Assembly (NCBI RefSeq): GCF_025024155.1
Contig: NW_026251714.1
Span: forward strand, 248,001-312,000
Reading direction: 5' to 3'
DNA length: 64,000 nucleotides
Origin: Gamsiella multidivaricata
Taxonomy: Eukaryota > Mortierellomycota > Mortierellomycetes > Mortierellales > Mortierellaceae
The number at the start of each line of letters is the position of its first letter. Within the stretch, counting starts at the first letter, position 1. Shown in pieces: positions 11,229-23,939 of the stretch. The position numbers and the translations under genes were made by a program. The notes beneath the pieces are model-generated. The model had not been told where the DNA came from, did not search any database, and saw nothing but the letters and a program-made list of their open reading frames with translations.

Positions 11229-13356
11229 ATGGCCTCCACCCTCACCACATCCAACGGAAACCCCGTTGAGGACAACCAGAACTCCATCACTGCTGGTCAG
11301 TTTGGTCCCATGTAAGTGTCGGTCTCTTCTCATTCCCTTCCACCCTCTACTCCACAAAATACACACGCCACCATTTCTACGACCCAAGCAACATTTCCGA
11401 ACCGAGCACATCCTCCAAAAGACCCTGAGAAAAAAATGTTTTCGCCATGCGTTGGATTGCTTGTCCTCTTCGGCCTTGTGCTCACAACCTCGCTGCAAAA
11501 CAATGTCTCTTTACACTGTATTTTCTTCTTTCCCCACTTGGATCCTATGATATGTCTTGGCTTTGTCTGTACCCTTATCTATGCAAGGATCAATCATTGA
11601 GCTATATATTGATTCCAGAAAGTCCTAACGTGTATACCCTTACCACTGTTTCATAGTCTTCTCCAGGATTTCGCTCTCATCGACAAGCTGTCCCACTTTG
11701 ACCGCGAGCGTATCCCCGAGCGTGTTGTCCACGCCAAGGGTGCTGGAGCCCACGGTTACTTCGAGGTCACCCACGACATCACCAAGTACACCAAGGCCAA
11801 GTTCTTGAACCGCGTCGGCAAGCGCACCCCTCTTTTCACCCGTTTCTCGACTGTCGGAGGCGAGAAGGGCTCTGCCGATACTGCCCGCGACCCCCGTGGT
11901 TTCGCCGTCAAGTTCTATACCGAGGAGGGTAACTGGGACATGGTCGGAAACAACACCCCTGTCTTCTTCATGTAAGTTTGGCTGTCGATCGCAACGTTTA
12001 TCAATTGGATGGAATGGCGCAGGTTGGATCAATGCCATGGAGCAGGAAAACGCATGCGCAGGACTGGATTGAGCCCCGGCCCTGGCAACAAACAGATCGG
12101 ACAACCGGATGGAATTTTTTCTTTGGTTCAAAGTGTATCCGGACCAGAAGCGGATGTGCCAGCCAGTTCGGCCTAGCAAGCTAGCAAATCACATGTCAAC
12201 TCGATCTTCCTTTCTCGCCCCAGGCCCATGTGCAATCTGAAATCCAGGGTGCTCTTACTAAAGTGTATCTCGCATCTTTTTGCTGATCCTTCCTCCTTGT
12301 AGCCGTGACCCCATCAAGTTCCCTGACTTCATCCACACCCAGAAGCGCAACCCCCAGACCAACTGCGGTGATCCCGATGCCTTCTGGGACTTCATCTCCC
12401 TCGTCCCCGAGACCCTTCACCAGGTCACCATCCTCTTCTCCAACCGCGGAACTCCCGATGGCTACCGCCACATGCACGGCTTCTCTTCCCACACCTTGAA
12501 GCTCGTCAACGAGGCTGGTGAGACTCACTTCGTCAAGTGGCACTTCAAGTGCGACCAGGGCATCAAGAACTTCAAGGCTGCCGAGGCTGGCATCCTCGCC
12601 TCGACCGCACCTGACTATGCCACCGCTGATCTCTTCAACGCCATTGCCAAGGGCGACTTCCCCTCGTGGTCGGTCCACATCCAGGTCATGACCCCCAAGG
12701 AGGCCACGACCTACCGCTGGAACCCCTTCGATGTCACCAAAGTTTGGTCTCAGAAGGATTACCCCCTGATCCCAGTCGGAAAGATGGTTCTCAACCGCAA
12801 CCCCGACAACTACTTTGCCGAGGTCGAGCAGGCTGCCTTCTCGCCCTCGCACATGGTCCCCGGTATCGAGGCCTCGACCGATCGTATGTTGCAGGGTCGT
12901 CTCTTCTCGTACCCCGATACCCACCGCCACCGTCTGGGCACCAACTATCAGCAGATCCCCATCAACGTCCCCTACAACGCCCGCATTGCTAACCAGCAGC
13001 GCGATGGTTTCATGGCCGTCAGCGGCAACGGTGGGGCTGCTCCCAACTATGAGCCCAACTCGTTCGGAGGCGCCAAGCAGACCTCCGTCAGCAGCACTTA
13101 TTCGAGCTTTGAAATCAATGCCCTCGCTGCTCGTCACATCATCCAGCTGTCTGATGAGGACTTTGTCCAGCCCGGTGATTTGTACCGCTTGTTGAGCGCC
13201 GAGGAGAAGTCAGACTTGATTGATAACATGGCCGGTAACTTGAAGAACGCCAAGGCCTTCCTTCAGGAGCGCCAGGTCGGACACGTCAAGCGTGCTGACA
13301 AGGAATGGGGTGCCCGTCTCGAGGCCAAGCTTAAGGCTCTCCAGTCCAAGGCCTAA
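11229..13356 (+). CDS. Catalase, small-subunit heme type
   Basis: This is a monofunctional heme catalase that converts hydrogen peroxide to water and oxygen. I propose three exons, 11229-11311, 11657-11971 and 12303-13356, both junctions phase 2 and GT-AG (GTAAGT donors), giving 483 aa, the usual length of small-subunit catalases. Catalytic His53 sits in [12 protein letters not shown], the distal Asn in VGNNTPVFF (about 126-127) and the proximal heme-ligand Tyr336 in [14 protein letters not shown]. The C-terminus ends in QSKA rather than a canonical SKL-type PTS1, so peroxisomal import through that signal is doubtful. An ATAAAAG element lies about 235 bp upstream of the ATG, with a T/C-rich leader between. 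Codons are strongly C-ending, unlike the NLR genes, which suggests high expression. Confidence 0.96.
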
Positions 13357-13434
13357 GTCTCTGTCGTGCTATCTTTTTACATATATCTTGTCTATATTGT
13401 TCTTTCTCCTTAGTCCCCTCGCCCGTTTCTCGTA

Positions 13435-13440
13435 AATAAA
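13435..13440 (+). terminator. Poly(A) signal of the catalase gene
   Basis: AATAAA lies 79 bp after the catalase stop, in an A/T-rich stretch with further AATAAA-like copies immediately downstream. Confidence 0.6.
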
Positions 13441-15247
13441 ACCAAAAAATAAAATAAATAAGAAACACAGATATCTGTGTCCTTTAGATTCTAATATTTA
13501 TATATATTTATGTGTATGTATTTATTGCAGTGAGAACGAGGCATTTGAAGGCAAGCGAGTGGGGTGAACTCAAAAAAAGGTTCCATCTTTCAGTGGATGC
13601 AGTCAGAGAGAAAGAGATGAAAGAAGAAAGGGAGAAGAGGGGAGAACTGGAAGAGATGGTTTGCCTGGTCTCACAGCACAGCACAGCTCAGAAACAGAAA
13701 AGGGGCGGTTGAAGATGACGATGGATTGCTGCGACAGTTTGGGTCAGGCCGGTGGGATGACGGACGATGACGATGACGATGATGGTATGCAGAGCCAGGG
13801 AGCCAATGCCATTGGGTATCCATGCGTGCATCTGTCCGGATGTCCGTCTGTTCGCTGTCCGTAGCATCATTTTTCCTAATATGCTAATGAACTATCGAAC
13901 GAACTGCATCTGGCGCAGGCAATGCCGCCTTTGATGCAGCGGCCGACTCTTTTCCAAGGTTACCGCAGTCCGAGTCTGTCATTCCATATCCGTTGCTGTA
14001 TGTAAAGGGTATCTGGCATTCCTATTTCACTTTGTGGGAGTGGTGGTGGTGGTGGCGGTGGCGTTGAGTGGAATGGTCTGAGCGAATACGGTCTATGGTG
14101 CGGGGAGAGGGTTCGGAGAGGATCATGATGCCAGCAGCGCCCCCACAAGGTTCCAGCAGAAATCCCCCGCCGCACCAGTGCAGAGGAAACCTTAAAATTT
14201 TTTTCCTCCAGATAAACACACTCTCGCACTCTCTCCATCCTTCTTTCGCTTTATTTCTTGATCCCCCTTTGGCATCAGCATCTTCACCATCTTTATCATC
14301 TTCGCCATCACCATCTTTCGTTTGCTTACCAGGCACCTTGAACCCACCCCCACTCGCATCCACACCCACACCCACACCCACTTCCCAGCCGGAATAGGAT
14401 CGACTCAGCCTTGTCTCTTGATCACCTATTTCTTCTTCCTTCCTTCGAACACTCTCCTCACGCCCTCTGGTGCGGTTTTATGCCTCCCTTGATATCCAAT
14501 GAAAAAATCTGATCCCTCTAGTAGTCGCTTTAATAACATACATCTCTCCACCTCCCGACGAGCCGCTGCTGGAGACCACTCCCACTTCCTTGTCGCCTTC
14601 CTCACCGAATTCTACTCGACCTCTTGCTTGGACGATCCCTAACTTGACTACAAGCGCACAAGCCAACCCCAATTGAACTCACTCTATTGTCGCTGCAAAG
14701 AAGAAAAAAAAAAAGACCGCTTTCCCACTCTCAACAGGTAAAGGCATCCAGCACTCCAAACCACACCCTTGCCCCTTTACCCTCATTGTCCCCGCACAGT
14801 CTGTCTGTTCTCCATGCTCTTGCGCCCTCGCTTTCTGTCCTTGGTCCTGGCTTGTGGACATATGCTTGGGTCCACAGTTCTGCTTGTGGTGCTTATGCAA
14901 ACAAGGGCAGCTGAAGAACGCAGGCAGTACCGGCAAACAGGCATGCTGCAAAGCGATAGTGATGGTCTGTAACTAGGTGTAGTAGTAGTATTAACCTACT
15001 CTCTTTTTCTCTCTCTATCTCTCTGTCGCTCTCTTTCTCATCTTCTTCGTATCGTCTTTGACTTTCCCGTCTGCCTTTGGCCCATACAGCGCATAGAGCA
15101 CTCTTTTATTTCATTTTATTTATAATTATTTTCTATCTTCTCATTTGATATCTCGCTCGATATACCGTATCCACTCTCTTCTCTCAACTCAAAAAACAAG
15201 CCCACTATTACAAAAAAACAGCACACCGAAACCTAAAAAAGATAACG
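13441..15247 (+). other. Intergenic: catalase 3' side and long leader/promoter of the PRL phosphatase
   Basis: I see no convincing gene here. ORFs on both strands are low-complexity translations of T/C-rich or G/T-rich runs. CT-rich tracts (14210-14480 and 15000-15060) and an AT-rich segment (15105-15140) precede the phosphatase ATG and look like promoter and 5' UTR. Confidence 0.5.
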
Positions 15248-16884
15248 ATGAGCACCATTTCCTCGACCAACACCCACTCAGCTCACGCTCCCGTCAGCAT
15301 GTTCCGCTCCGTCTCGACCGAGTCCTCGGGCTCGGGCATCAACCCCTCGACAGCCGCTCGCCTCCAGCGTCTGCCGACCCCCCCTCGCAGCCCTGGATTG
15401 GTTCCCCTGGGACGACAACTGACCTTGATCGAACCTCCGATGACGAAGGGAGTTCGGTTCCTGATCCTGGATTGTCCCACGGACTCGACACTGCCGTTCT
15501 ATCTCGGAGAATTGAAGCGCAATAATGTCACGGATGTGGTGCGTTGCTGCGAGCCGACTTATAGAGCGGAGACGCTGCAGAGCGAGGGGATAACCGTACA
15601 TGATTGGCCCTTCCGCGATGGTGCTGTGGTAAGTTTTCTTATCGTATCATGGTATAATTAGTATGTTTATTATTTGATTTGATTTTTTTTTGGGTCGCCT
15701 GCTGGATAAGGTTGCAGGAAGATACCATGTCAAGGACAGGGATAGGAAGACCGCGAGGAAGGCCAGGAGCAGGAGCAGGAGGAGGAGGAGGCGGCGACGG
15801 TGGGTGCAGGGAAAGAAAAATCAGGAGGGTGTAACGCGACAGCACACACAACACCAATGTCAACCACAGGAGCAGGAATAGAACTGTTGCAGTTACAGGG
15901 GAACAGGAATGTACAAAGACCAATAACAAAGAGCAGCACAGGGGAGGAAGGGAGAGAGGGGAGGACAATTGCCAAACCCAAAAGTGTTTTTTTTAGTTAT
16001 TTTGTTGGGTGTGGCCGTGCACACACGGACGGGCTCGGACAGTAGTAATGAGCCATGACTCCTCGGGAGTATGGTCATGGATGGTCTTTCGTCATTCCGT
16101 TCATATGGGATATGTTGCTGTGTGCCCAAGGCAGGGCATACAACTCTGGGGATCGTCGGACATCAAGGACACATGGAAGTGTACAGGATTTACGAGACTC
16201 ACAAGATATATGGGAAACACTGGATGGGATGGGATGCATATGGAAGATGGACAGATGGCAAGCAGAGGATTATTCAGGAGCACTGGGGATTTTGTTTTTT
16301 GCTGCAGCAGCGCGAAGCAGGTTTTGGAACTAGTGGCGCAGATGATTTGACGTGGACCTTGGAGTCGAAGCAACAGAGGACAGCTGAGACCATACACATT
16401 GTCCTAGACTACGGCGCTAACATTCCATGCCCTCTATGTTTTTTTTTTTTTATTTTATTTTATTATTTGTTAGCCCCCTACCAACATCATCAAGAACTGG
16501 CTTCAGCTGGTCGATGCCAGGATTGTCCGCCGTCGCAGCTCCTCCCCCTCGGCCAGCGAGGAGGACGAGGAGGCTCCGGCTCCCCCGACGATCGCGGTCC
16601 ACTGCGTTGCGGGACTGGGTCGTGCGCCGATCTTGGTGGCGATTGCGATGATTGAATTGGGGATGGCGAACCTGGACACGGTCGAGTTTATCCGTCGTCG
16701 CCGTCGCGGATGCTTCAACAGCAACCAGATCCAGTACATTGATGGATACAAGCGTGGAAAGATTCTGAAGCATTCGCTCGGGACCGGGAACGGGAGTGGA
16801 TCCGGAGGCGTTGGGGGTGGCTCTGGATCGGCTACAAGTGGACTGAAGAGCGGACTGAGCAAGATGTTCCGACTGAAGGCTTGA
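15248..16884 (+). CDS. PRL/PTP4A-type protein tyrosine phosphatase
   Basis: This is a dual-specificity-like phosphatase of the PRL (PTP4A) group. There are two exons, 15248-15628 and 16474-16884, with a phase-0 junction, giving 263 aa. The P-loop HCVAGLGRAP places catalytic Cys171 and Arg177. The WPFRDG loop keeps the expected general-acid Asp, but has Arg where animal PRLs have the first Asp. FIRRRRRGCFNSNQ matches the conserved segment after the P-loop. It differs from animal PRLs in three ways. It has an S/P-rich N-terminal extension of about 65 residues. An acidic S/E/P insert precedes the P-loop (about 146-165). The C-terminus is Gly/Ser-rich and ends MFRLKA with no CAAX box, so it should not be prenylated like animal PRLs. 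Family assignment is firm; substrate and localisation are unknown. Confidence 0.9.
15629..16473 (+). other. 845-bp intron of the PRL phosphatase gene
   Basis: Donor GTAAGT and acceptor TTTGTTAG are preceded by a long T-rich tract (16440-16470). It is several times longer than most other introns in the window, and the flanking exons join perfectly to the family alignment without any exon inside it. Its ORFs (for example 16071-16655) look like chance frames. A regulatory element or non-coding RNA inside it cannot be excluded. Confidence 0.7.
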
Positions 16885-19329
16885 CTCGACGTAGTTAGGG
16901 TATTGAAGGAGATCTATGAGGCGGAGGAAATCTTGATGGAACGCATGAAGAAGAAGACACTGAGAGGTGGAAGGAGATTGAAGGCGGTTTTAGCAAGAGG
17001 AGAAGAAGTAATAGGAGGAACGATGGTTCGGATGCAGACAGGACGACGACACGGAGGATGCCATGCAGATATGGTTGGAGGCGTGAAAAAACGGACGAGT
17101 ACGACATCATGGCTTAGGCGAATAGAGACAGTAATCTGCGAACGAGATCGACATCCACATCCACTTCAATATCGACATCGACGGCGAGCTTTACGATGGT
17201 CTAAGAGCAGAGGCACTTCTGAGGCGATGGAGAAGGTTGCTGAGCAAAGGATGGTCGATCACGGTCGAGGAGTAGGCGCGTTTTTGTTGATGCACGCCTT
17301 TTATTAGATCAGCACTTTTTTTTATTTATTTTTATTACTTTTCACCTAGAATAAAATAAGCATGAGCATCCGAAAATACGAAGAAAAAAAAGAAAATGAA
17401 AAAGAAAAAAAAAATGATGGAGAAAGTGGTGAAAGAGGGGTGTGGAGGATGATGGTTCTGGTCTCTTTGGACGAGTGAGATTAAACCCGATGGCGTTATT
17501 ATTGGAGTGGGAAGATCGAGGGAAGCAGAGCACGGAGAAATATGGGAACCAAGAAGCAAAGAGGCACTGGTGGCGTAACGCGTATGAAAAGGAGTGCGGA
17601 AGAAGAAAAAAAAAGAAAAAAGAAAAAAGGATAAGGATAAGGAAGACGTGCAGGAGAGAGAGCTGGAAGCTTTTTAATCCACAAAAGCTTCGGTGTTCGT
17701 TGTGGGTACCAAGAACAGGGTAAACGAAAAAAAGATATGAAGATACGAAAGATATGAATACAGTTACATCTCCTCCCCATCGCCACTTTTTCTGTGAAAA
17801 AAGGATTTTGGCGGAGTGGTGTGCTACATGCATAGAGTAGGAGTATACATACGCTTCATGTGTAGGACCGTGCCTTGGAGGGTGGTTAGAAGGTAGAAAC
17901 GTCCGGATATTTGACTTCGAGATGGGGGGGGGGGCAACGAGATGGCGCCTTTTCGAGTGGTCCTCAACGCTCGATGTAAAGCGACGGGTACGTACTACAC
18001 ATCTTTTCGTGTTAACAAGGTTTGGATGGAAGCTGCATTGCGGGCGCTTTGCTTCCGAAAAACAAAAAAAAAAGAAACGGCCGTTTTTTTACACATGTTT
18101 GTTAGTGGTCTGCGCATGAAGGTCAAGCACAAAGAGTAGAAATAAAGGGGACTGTTGGACAACTGGACAGACGCCAACAGGAATAACAAATCTCTGCTTC
18201 TCTCTCTTATTTGTTTGCTTGTTTATTTCTTTGGGTTGTTTCTTTGGCAAAATCAAGGGAATGCATTCTCACACGAGTCGCTCTTCTCCTCCTCCTCGGG
18301 TTCCGCAGCAAAATCATACAACAGTCTTCTAGTCCAACAGCCTCTTGAGCTCGGCGCCCGTTTGTTGTTTTCTCTCAGATACGCTTTTAAGGTTCTAGAT
18401 ATAATGGCTAGCAAGACTGAGCGAAGTGTGTCGTAGCGTGGGGGGCGAGGCAGAAGAAGCGGGGTGGATGGATTGGACACCGATAATGCCATCCTTGGGC
18501 AGACATTCGTCATTTTTTTTTATTTATTTTCTTTGTCCTTCCTAGTCCGACCCAAGAGAGCGCAAAGTTGTTTGTGTATGTATCCTTTAAGCTTCTTTTG
18601 CGCGTGTGTACGTATCTACAAACGGGTATGCTTTGGTCCACAGGACCGATGCATCCTTGCCGTATTTGGCTGTTTGTATCGCCACTTTTTTGCATGGTCT
18701 AATGCATAGTAAGTTGGGCTGGCACCGGAACTAATAATCAGTTAATCTTTTTTTTGTTTTTTATCTGCAGATAGCTCGCCAGAATCTCTTGACGATCACT
18801 TTATCCTCCCTCCCCGGAGAAGTTCTTTATCTTCCCCCAAAGGCGTGTTATTCGTTTCTCCATGGAAATGAAGGTCAACCGAAACCATAGCTCGGTTCAA
18901 AAGCGCAGCTTAGATCAAATAGACTTTTTTTTTTTTTTTTTTTTTAGTGCGCATCGCACCATACGACTCCTTTTGTGGCAGGCCTTTAGCCCAACTGAAG
19001 ACTGCAGCGACACGTCCTTTTGTGCAACGTTTTCTTGATGATACCACCCCTCGCCCTTTCCTGTCCTGTCCTATTATATCCTGTTCTGTCCTGTCACGCC
19101 GCACCGATCTGCACTTATAAAGCAAGACCCTCTCCTCTCCCTCTTTCGTCCTTTTTTTTACTCCTCTTCCTCCTCCTCCTCTTCCTTCTTTCCCCCCTCC
19201 ATTCACCTCCCTTCCATCCATCCTTCCTTCCTCCGACTTTTTTTTTCTTTTTTTCTATTACTTCTTTACACTGGATGGGTGCTTAATATTTTATTAATAT
19301 AATATATCACCCCTTCCATACACTACAAC
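16885..19329. other. 2.4-kb intergenic region between the PRL and OPT genes
   Basis: I find no supportable gene. The region holds several homopolymer and low-complexity tracts: poly-A/AAG around 17390-17420 and 17605-17630, a G10 run near 17925-17936, poly-T at 18925-18945 and T/C-rich runs 19140-19260. CTTATAAAGC at 19116-19125 is a TATA-like candidate about 210 bp upstream of the OPT start. Confidence 0.5.
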
Positions 19330-21863
19330 ATGACGACTACTGCTGCATCAGCGCCTGTGCAGGATCAGAAGCTCGGAGATCTGAATGCCACGCAGATCCA
19401 TGAAGACTATCCATACCAAGACTTGCCCCACTTTACTGTACGTTGCAAATCGCCTACTCCCAACACATCGCGCATACATTCTCAAAAACTGCAAGAACAC
19501 AGCTGAGAATAATAAACTTAACCCTGTTGTTGCTCTTTTATATTAATAACCTCTTTGACGGTTCTTAGTGGCGTGCCGTGACTGTTGGCATCCTCATTGG
19601 AACACTACTCTGTTTCACGAACATGTACTTTGGTCTCCAGACCGGTTGGATCTCAATGATGTCCCTCCAATCCTCCCTCCTTGGATTCGCGCTCTTCAAG
19701 GCCGCGAAGCGCTACCTCAAGGTGCCCTTCGGTCCTGCCGAAAACATCGTCCTCCAATCCGTAGCCGTCGCAACGGGTACCATGCCCCTCGCTGCCGGAT
19801 TCGTCGGTATTATTCCCGCACTCCAGATGATGACCCTCGCAGATAACCCGGCGACGGACACTTCAGCCGGAGGAGGGCTCTTTCTTTCGGCGGGGCATAT
19901 GATCCTATGGAGTCTGGCGATTGCGTTCTTTGGAGTGTTTATTGCGGTGCCATTGAGGAGGCAGGTTGTGATCAAGGAGAAATTGCCGTTTCCATCGGGT
20001 ACGGCTACGGCTCAGATGATTGGGGTGTTGCATAATACGCCATTGGTCGTCAGGGGACCCGTCACGAGGGTGGCCTTGAATGATACAGAGACCTCGGGGA
20101 ATCTGGAGAGCGCAGGGATCCGGAGGCGGAGAGCCGTGGTGGAGAAGGTTGATAGAGATGGCGATGTAGAAGAGGCCTTTGGGGATGTAAAGCATGGTCG
20201 TGTTGCATCCAGTGTCAGCACTCCGTTGGATGAGATTCCTCCACAACAAGGATTGGGACAAGTGGCGCCGGTTGATTACATCTCGAGGGAGGATGAGATC
20301 GAGATCAAAGGCGAGAATGGCGAACACTTCACGTTGAGCAAGGATTTTCTGCAGGAGGATAACTGGAGACTGAACATGATTGCGCTCGGATTGGCGTTTG
20401 GAGCGTCGGCGATCTATACGATCTTGTCGTACTTCTTCCCGGTCGTCGCGGCGATCCCGATCTTTGACTGGCTCTCGGGAATGACGGTCTCAGTTGCGGG
20501 AACTTGGCAGTGGTACCTGACTCCGTCGCTCAGTTATGTCGGTCAGGGTGTTATCATGGGATTCCCTACGACGGCGTCGATGTTGTTGGGGTGCATTGTT
20601 GGCTGGGCTATTCTGTCGCCCGTGGTGACGACCAAGAAATGGGTTACTGGACCGGTGGGCAGCTCGACAACGGGTGCACGTGGATGGATTCTATGGATCT
20701 CGCTTGGAGTGATGATCGCTGAAGCCGTGATCTCGTTGTTGGGTGTCATTGTGCTTTCGTTGATCGCGCACTACCGTCGCAGGACACGCGAGCGCCGTCG
20801 TGCGGAGCGTAAGGCCGCGCTTGAAGCATCGGCGGCTCAGACGGGTGCCGAGGTTGATGCGTTCAGTGAGTTGGAGGAAGATGTCGAGGATGAGGATGCA
20901 CCGATCGATCAGCTTGTGCCGCTCAAGGTCTGGGTTTGTGGGTTGATCCTCTCGTCTGCGTTATGTCTGCTTTTGATCTGGGTCGTTTTCAAGGACCAGC
21001 ACATGCCTGTCTACGCAACCTTGTTGGCGGTCGTACTCGGATGTATTCTGTCAGTGCTGGGAGTGCGCGCCCTGGGATCCACAGATCTGAACCCCGTCAG
21101 TGGAATCGGCAAAGTGTCACAGTTTGTATTTGCGGGTGTGGTGCCCGGAGGAATCGTCGCCAACTTAATCGCCGGAGGCATCGCAGAAGCTGGAGCACAG
21201 CAGGCAGGCGATTTGATGCAGGATCTCAAGACCGGACATCTACTGGGTGCATCGCCAAGGGCACAGTTCTATGGACAGTTGATCGGATCGATTGCATCGG
21301 TATTCATCTCGACGGGTGTGTTCAAGCTGTACTCGAGCGCGTACGAGCTGCCGGGCCCACAGTTCGCAGTGCCGACGGCCAAGGTCTGGTTGGATCTCGC
21401 GAGACTGGTAAACGGACACTCGTTGCCGTACAACACCTCTCCCTTCATCTGGGGGTTCGCTGCCTTCTTTGCGGTGCTGACACTGATCTCTGTGATCTTC
21501 TCGGACGTGGCCTTCTTGCGGTCGAGGAGCAGGAATGGTTCAGTGCGCGGTCGACCACGGTGGGTGGGGTGGATCCCTTCGGGGATTGCGTTTGCGATCG
21601 GGATGTATAACCTGCCGAATTTTACGCTAGCGCGATTTGCAGGCGGAGTGGTATCATTGTGGTGGGATTGGCATTGTAGAAAATATGCGAGCCATCCGAC
21701 AGCGAGATTTGCAAAGCTTGGAAGGGTATTCTTGATTATTGTCGCGTCGGGATTCGTGTTGGGAGAGGGCACGTTTTCGATTTTGAATTTGATCCTGAAG
21801 ACGGCAGGTGTGCATTCGACGTCGTGTGTTGGATGTTACCAGGGCGCGTGCAGCTGCAACTGA
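19330..21863 (+). CDS. OPT-superfamily transporter (YSL-like oligopeptide or metal-chelate transporter)
   Basis: This is a polytopic membrane protein of 800 aa from two exons, 19330-19437 and 19569-21863 (phase-0 GT-AG). After a 36-residue polar head come many hydrophobic segments. FGLQTGWISMMSLQSS near the start of the membrane domain and NPVSGIGKVSQFVFAG in the C-terminal half are typical OPT/YSL motifs. A long polar insert (about 190-285) and a charged, acidic loop (about 440-485, RRRTRERRRAERK followed by an E/D-rich run) interrupt the bundle and are probably cytosolic. The C-terminus is unusually Cys-rich (CVGCYQGACSC). The closest type that I know is the uncharacterised yeast YGL114W-like branch. 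The family predicts import of oligopeptides or metal chelates by proton symport; the actual substrate cannot be read from the sequence. Confidence 0.92.
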
Positions 21864-22599
21864 AGGACGAATGAACGGATAAACGGACGTGTTGCAGTTC
21901 TTTTTGGGTGTCTATGGGTGGCACTGGCACCCCAGTTATATTTATACTTTGATACTATAATTTCAACCAAGCAAAGTAATATTAATAAAAAAAGATGTAC
22001 TAATGTCTTTATATATTTTTTTTCTTCAGTTGGATGTCGGAATTGCTTCGCCCAATCCTGATTCCGAGGCACCTACTGCATGCCGATCCTCTGCGGCCCA
22101 GGTGCGCGCGTCTTATAAAGAGATGTTGACTGGTCGGCCATCCTTGGAGTAATGCCCTTGGGAACTCCGCTACTAAGTAGTATGCAAAATAAGGATGTTA
22201 AACCACGCGTTGTCCAAAAAATATTTTGTTAAAAAACCTGTAAGGCGCGTCTGCATACTCTTTATGATTGTATGTTAGCCTTATCTGCAAAGCGTTGTCT
22301 ATCAATCATTCAACTCTGGTATGGTCATCTACCTATGCGATGGCGGTGCGTTATTCGTCATGTTTGTCTACAAGGCTACAACAACGTGTAGCATATCTCC
22401 TTCCTGTACATACCATCGTCATTTGTATGTGCTTGCACATACGGATGAAATTTAGAGTTAATGGCCATCCCTGTTCATATTAAAAAAAAGTTTCTTGGCA
22501 TTTGGAGCAGACTCATGAACCCGCATCCCCGGTACTGATTCCCTTCCGATTTTACTATAGCAAATTCCGGCTAGCAAAGCTAATGGAAATTGTAGGTCA
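21864..22599. other. Intergenic region after the OPT gene
   Basis: This holds the A/T-rich 3' end of the OPT transcript (candidate AATAAA near 21981-21990) and then unique sequence up to the first NLR unit. I see no gene. Confidence 0.5.
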
Positions 22600-23939
22600 C
22601 CACGAAATCGTGTATTTAGAAAATGTACATCTGTGTCTTTCCCCGGTAGTGCCTTGGACTTTCTCAAGGGTCCGATTAGTGACAGCGTTATGTAATGCCG
22701 TCTAGGCCCGTGCCTGACCTCGCTCTGGTGCGTAGACACAGAGTGGCATTCCTAAGGCCCATGCGCATCTTTGGCTGGACTCAGCTCTGAATAACTCAGA
22801 CCCTCCATAGCCTCGATCTTCGCCTTCATCTTTACCCTTGCACTATGTAAGCATTCTCTTCTCCATGACGACCAGCTTCCTTGGCGTAATGTATGGCGAA
22901 GCAATACTCTAGAGGCGCTAAAGCTATATACTGGAACGGTTTTCTGGAGTGGAGAAGGAAAAGTAATGGGATAGGGATTAGTCCCACAATACCGTAGTGA
23001 TCTACACAATCTTCAGACTGGGTTACACAACAGGTCGAAAGCTCAACATTTGGCTGTCCCTCGCTCTATGCATGAGGGCCAGGGGACGAAGTGGCAGCGA
23101 AGCATGGGGATATATTTAGCTAATACAATAACGACGAGTTGCTCAACTTCTACGTCGTCATACTCGCCTTGTCCTTTCTTTCATATTCCCTTATTCCCAG
23201 CTACATCCTTCACTCAATCCACCAGGACCTGTCTGAACCGTCTATCAACCTCCCCATCACCTCCCTCCTTTCTCCTTAATTCCTTGTACCCCAAAAAGCA
23301 CCGGTCGACAACGACTCATTAACAACAGTGCAGTCCGGTTAGCAGCAGAAGCCGACCTTGTCTGTGATCACATAGGCAAGCTAAGAACACAGGAGCCAGA
23401 CTGTGGTAAGACCAATGTATATGAAGCTGAGGGGGCCAACGATGCGTGTGAAGCGAATATTAACCCATAGTGTGACGATAAGCACCATTGCTAGAAGATA
23501 CGAGGCGAAACAAACTCGGACCATTGCACAGCTGTCCAGAGAAACGAAGAAGCAAAAGTATCCGTACCAAGGTGAGAGATCATCTCGTTTCTTCTGTATG
23601 TGAATAAGAAGATATGCAACATGTGCAGCGGCTAACAGTCCATCTCGCTTGGCGATAGCCGTCTCTACTCGGAGAAACGAAGGGCAACGAACTTGGACAG
23701 GAGAACAGGAGCAGCGAACTTGAGCAGAAGAAGCGATCTTGAATAGGAAAAGCGTTTGCTGTCCCCACAGGTTTACCAGGCATTACAGCCTCTTGTGCTC
23801 AATTGCGTTCAATTGCGTGAGAGCCGTGTGCGTCAAGTGTAAATGTGTATGCTGGCTGCTCTCACGTTCCATTGATGGATGACAAAGTCCTCATCTCGCT
23901 TCTGTTTGATAAATAACGATAGAAGGCTTACAAACCAAT
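22600..23939 (+). repeat. Duplicated 5' flank of NLR copy 2
   Basis: This is homologous to the flanks of copies 1, 3 and 4. It contains the TATA-like TATATTTA (23111-23118) and a GTGAGA donor-like site after TACCAAG near 23572. The CAG found just upstream of the start codon in the other copies reads CAA here (about 23930), so a leader intron, if used, would have lost its acceptor. Confidence 0.7.

Noticed and set aside
12196..13137. 313-codon frame antisense to the catalase gene
   Set aside because: This is a by-product of the strong C-ending codon bias of catalase, and its translation has no recognisable features.
17342..17833. Hydrophobic minus-strand frame in the PRL-OPT gap
   Set aside because: It consists of phenylalanine- and leucine-rich runs arising from A-rich DNA on the plus strand, so it is not a credible membrane protein.
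18925..18945. Long T tract as a terminator or structural signal
   Set aside because: Homopolymer runs are common in all intergenic parts of this window and carry no specific context here.
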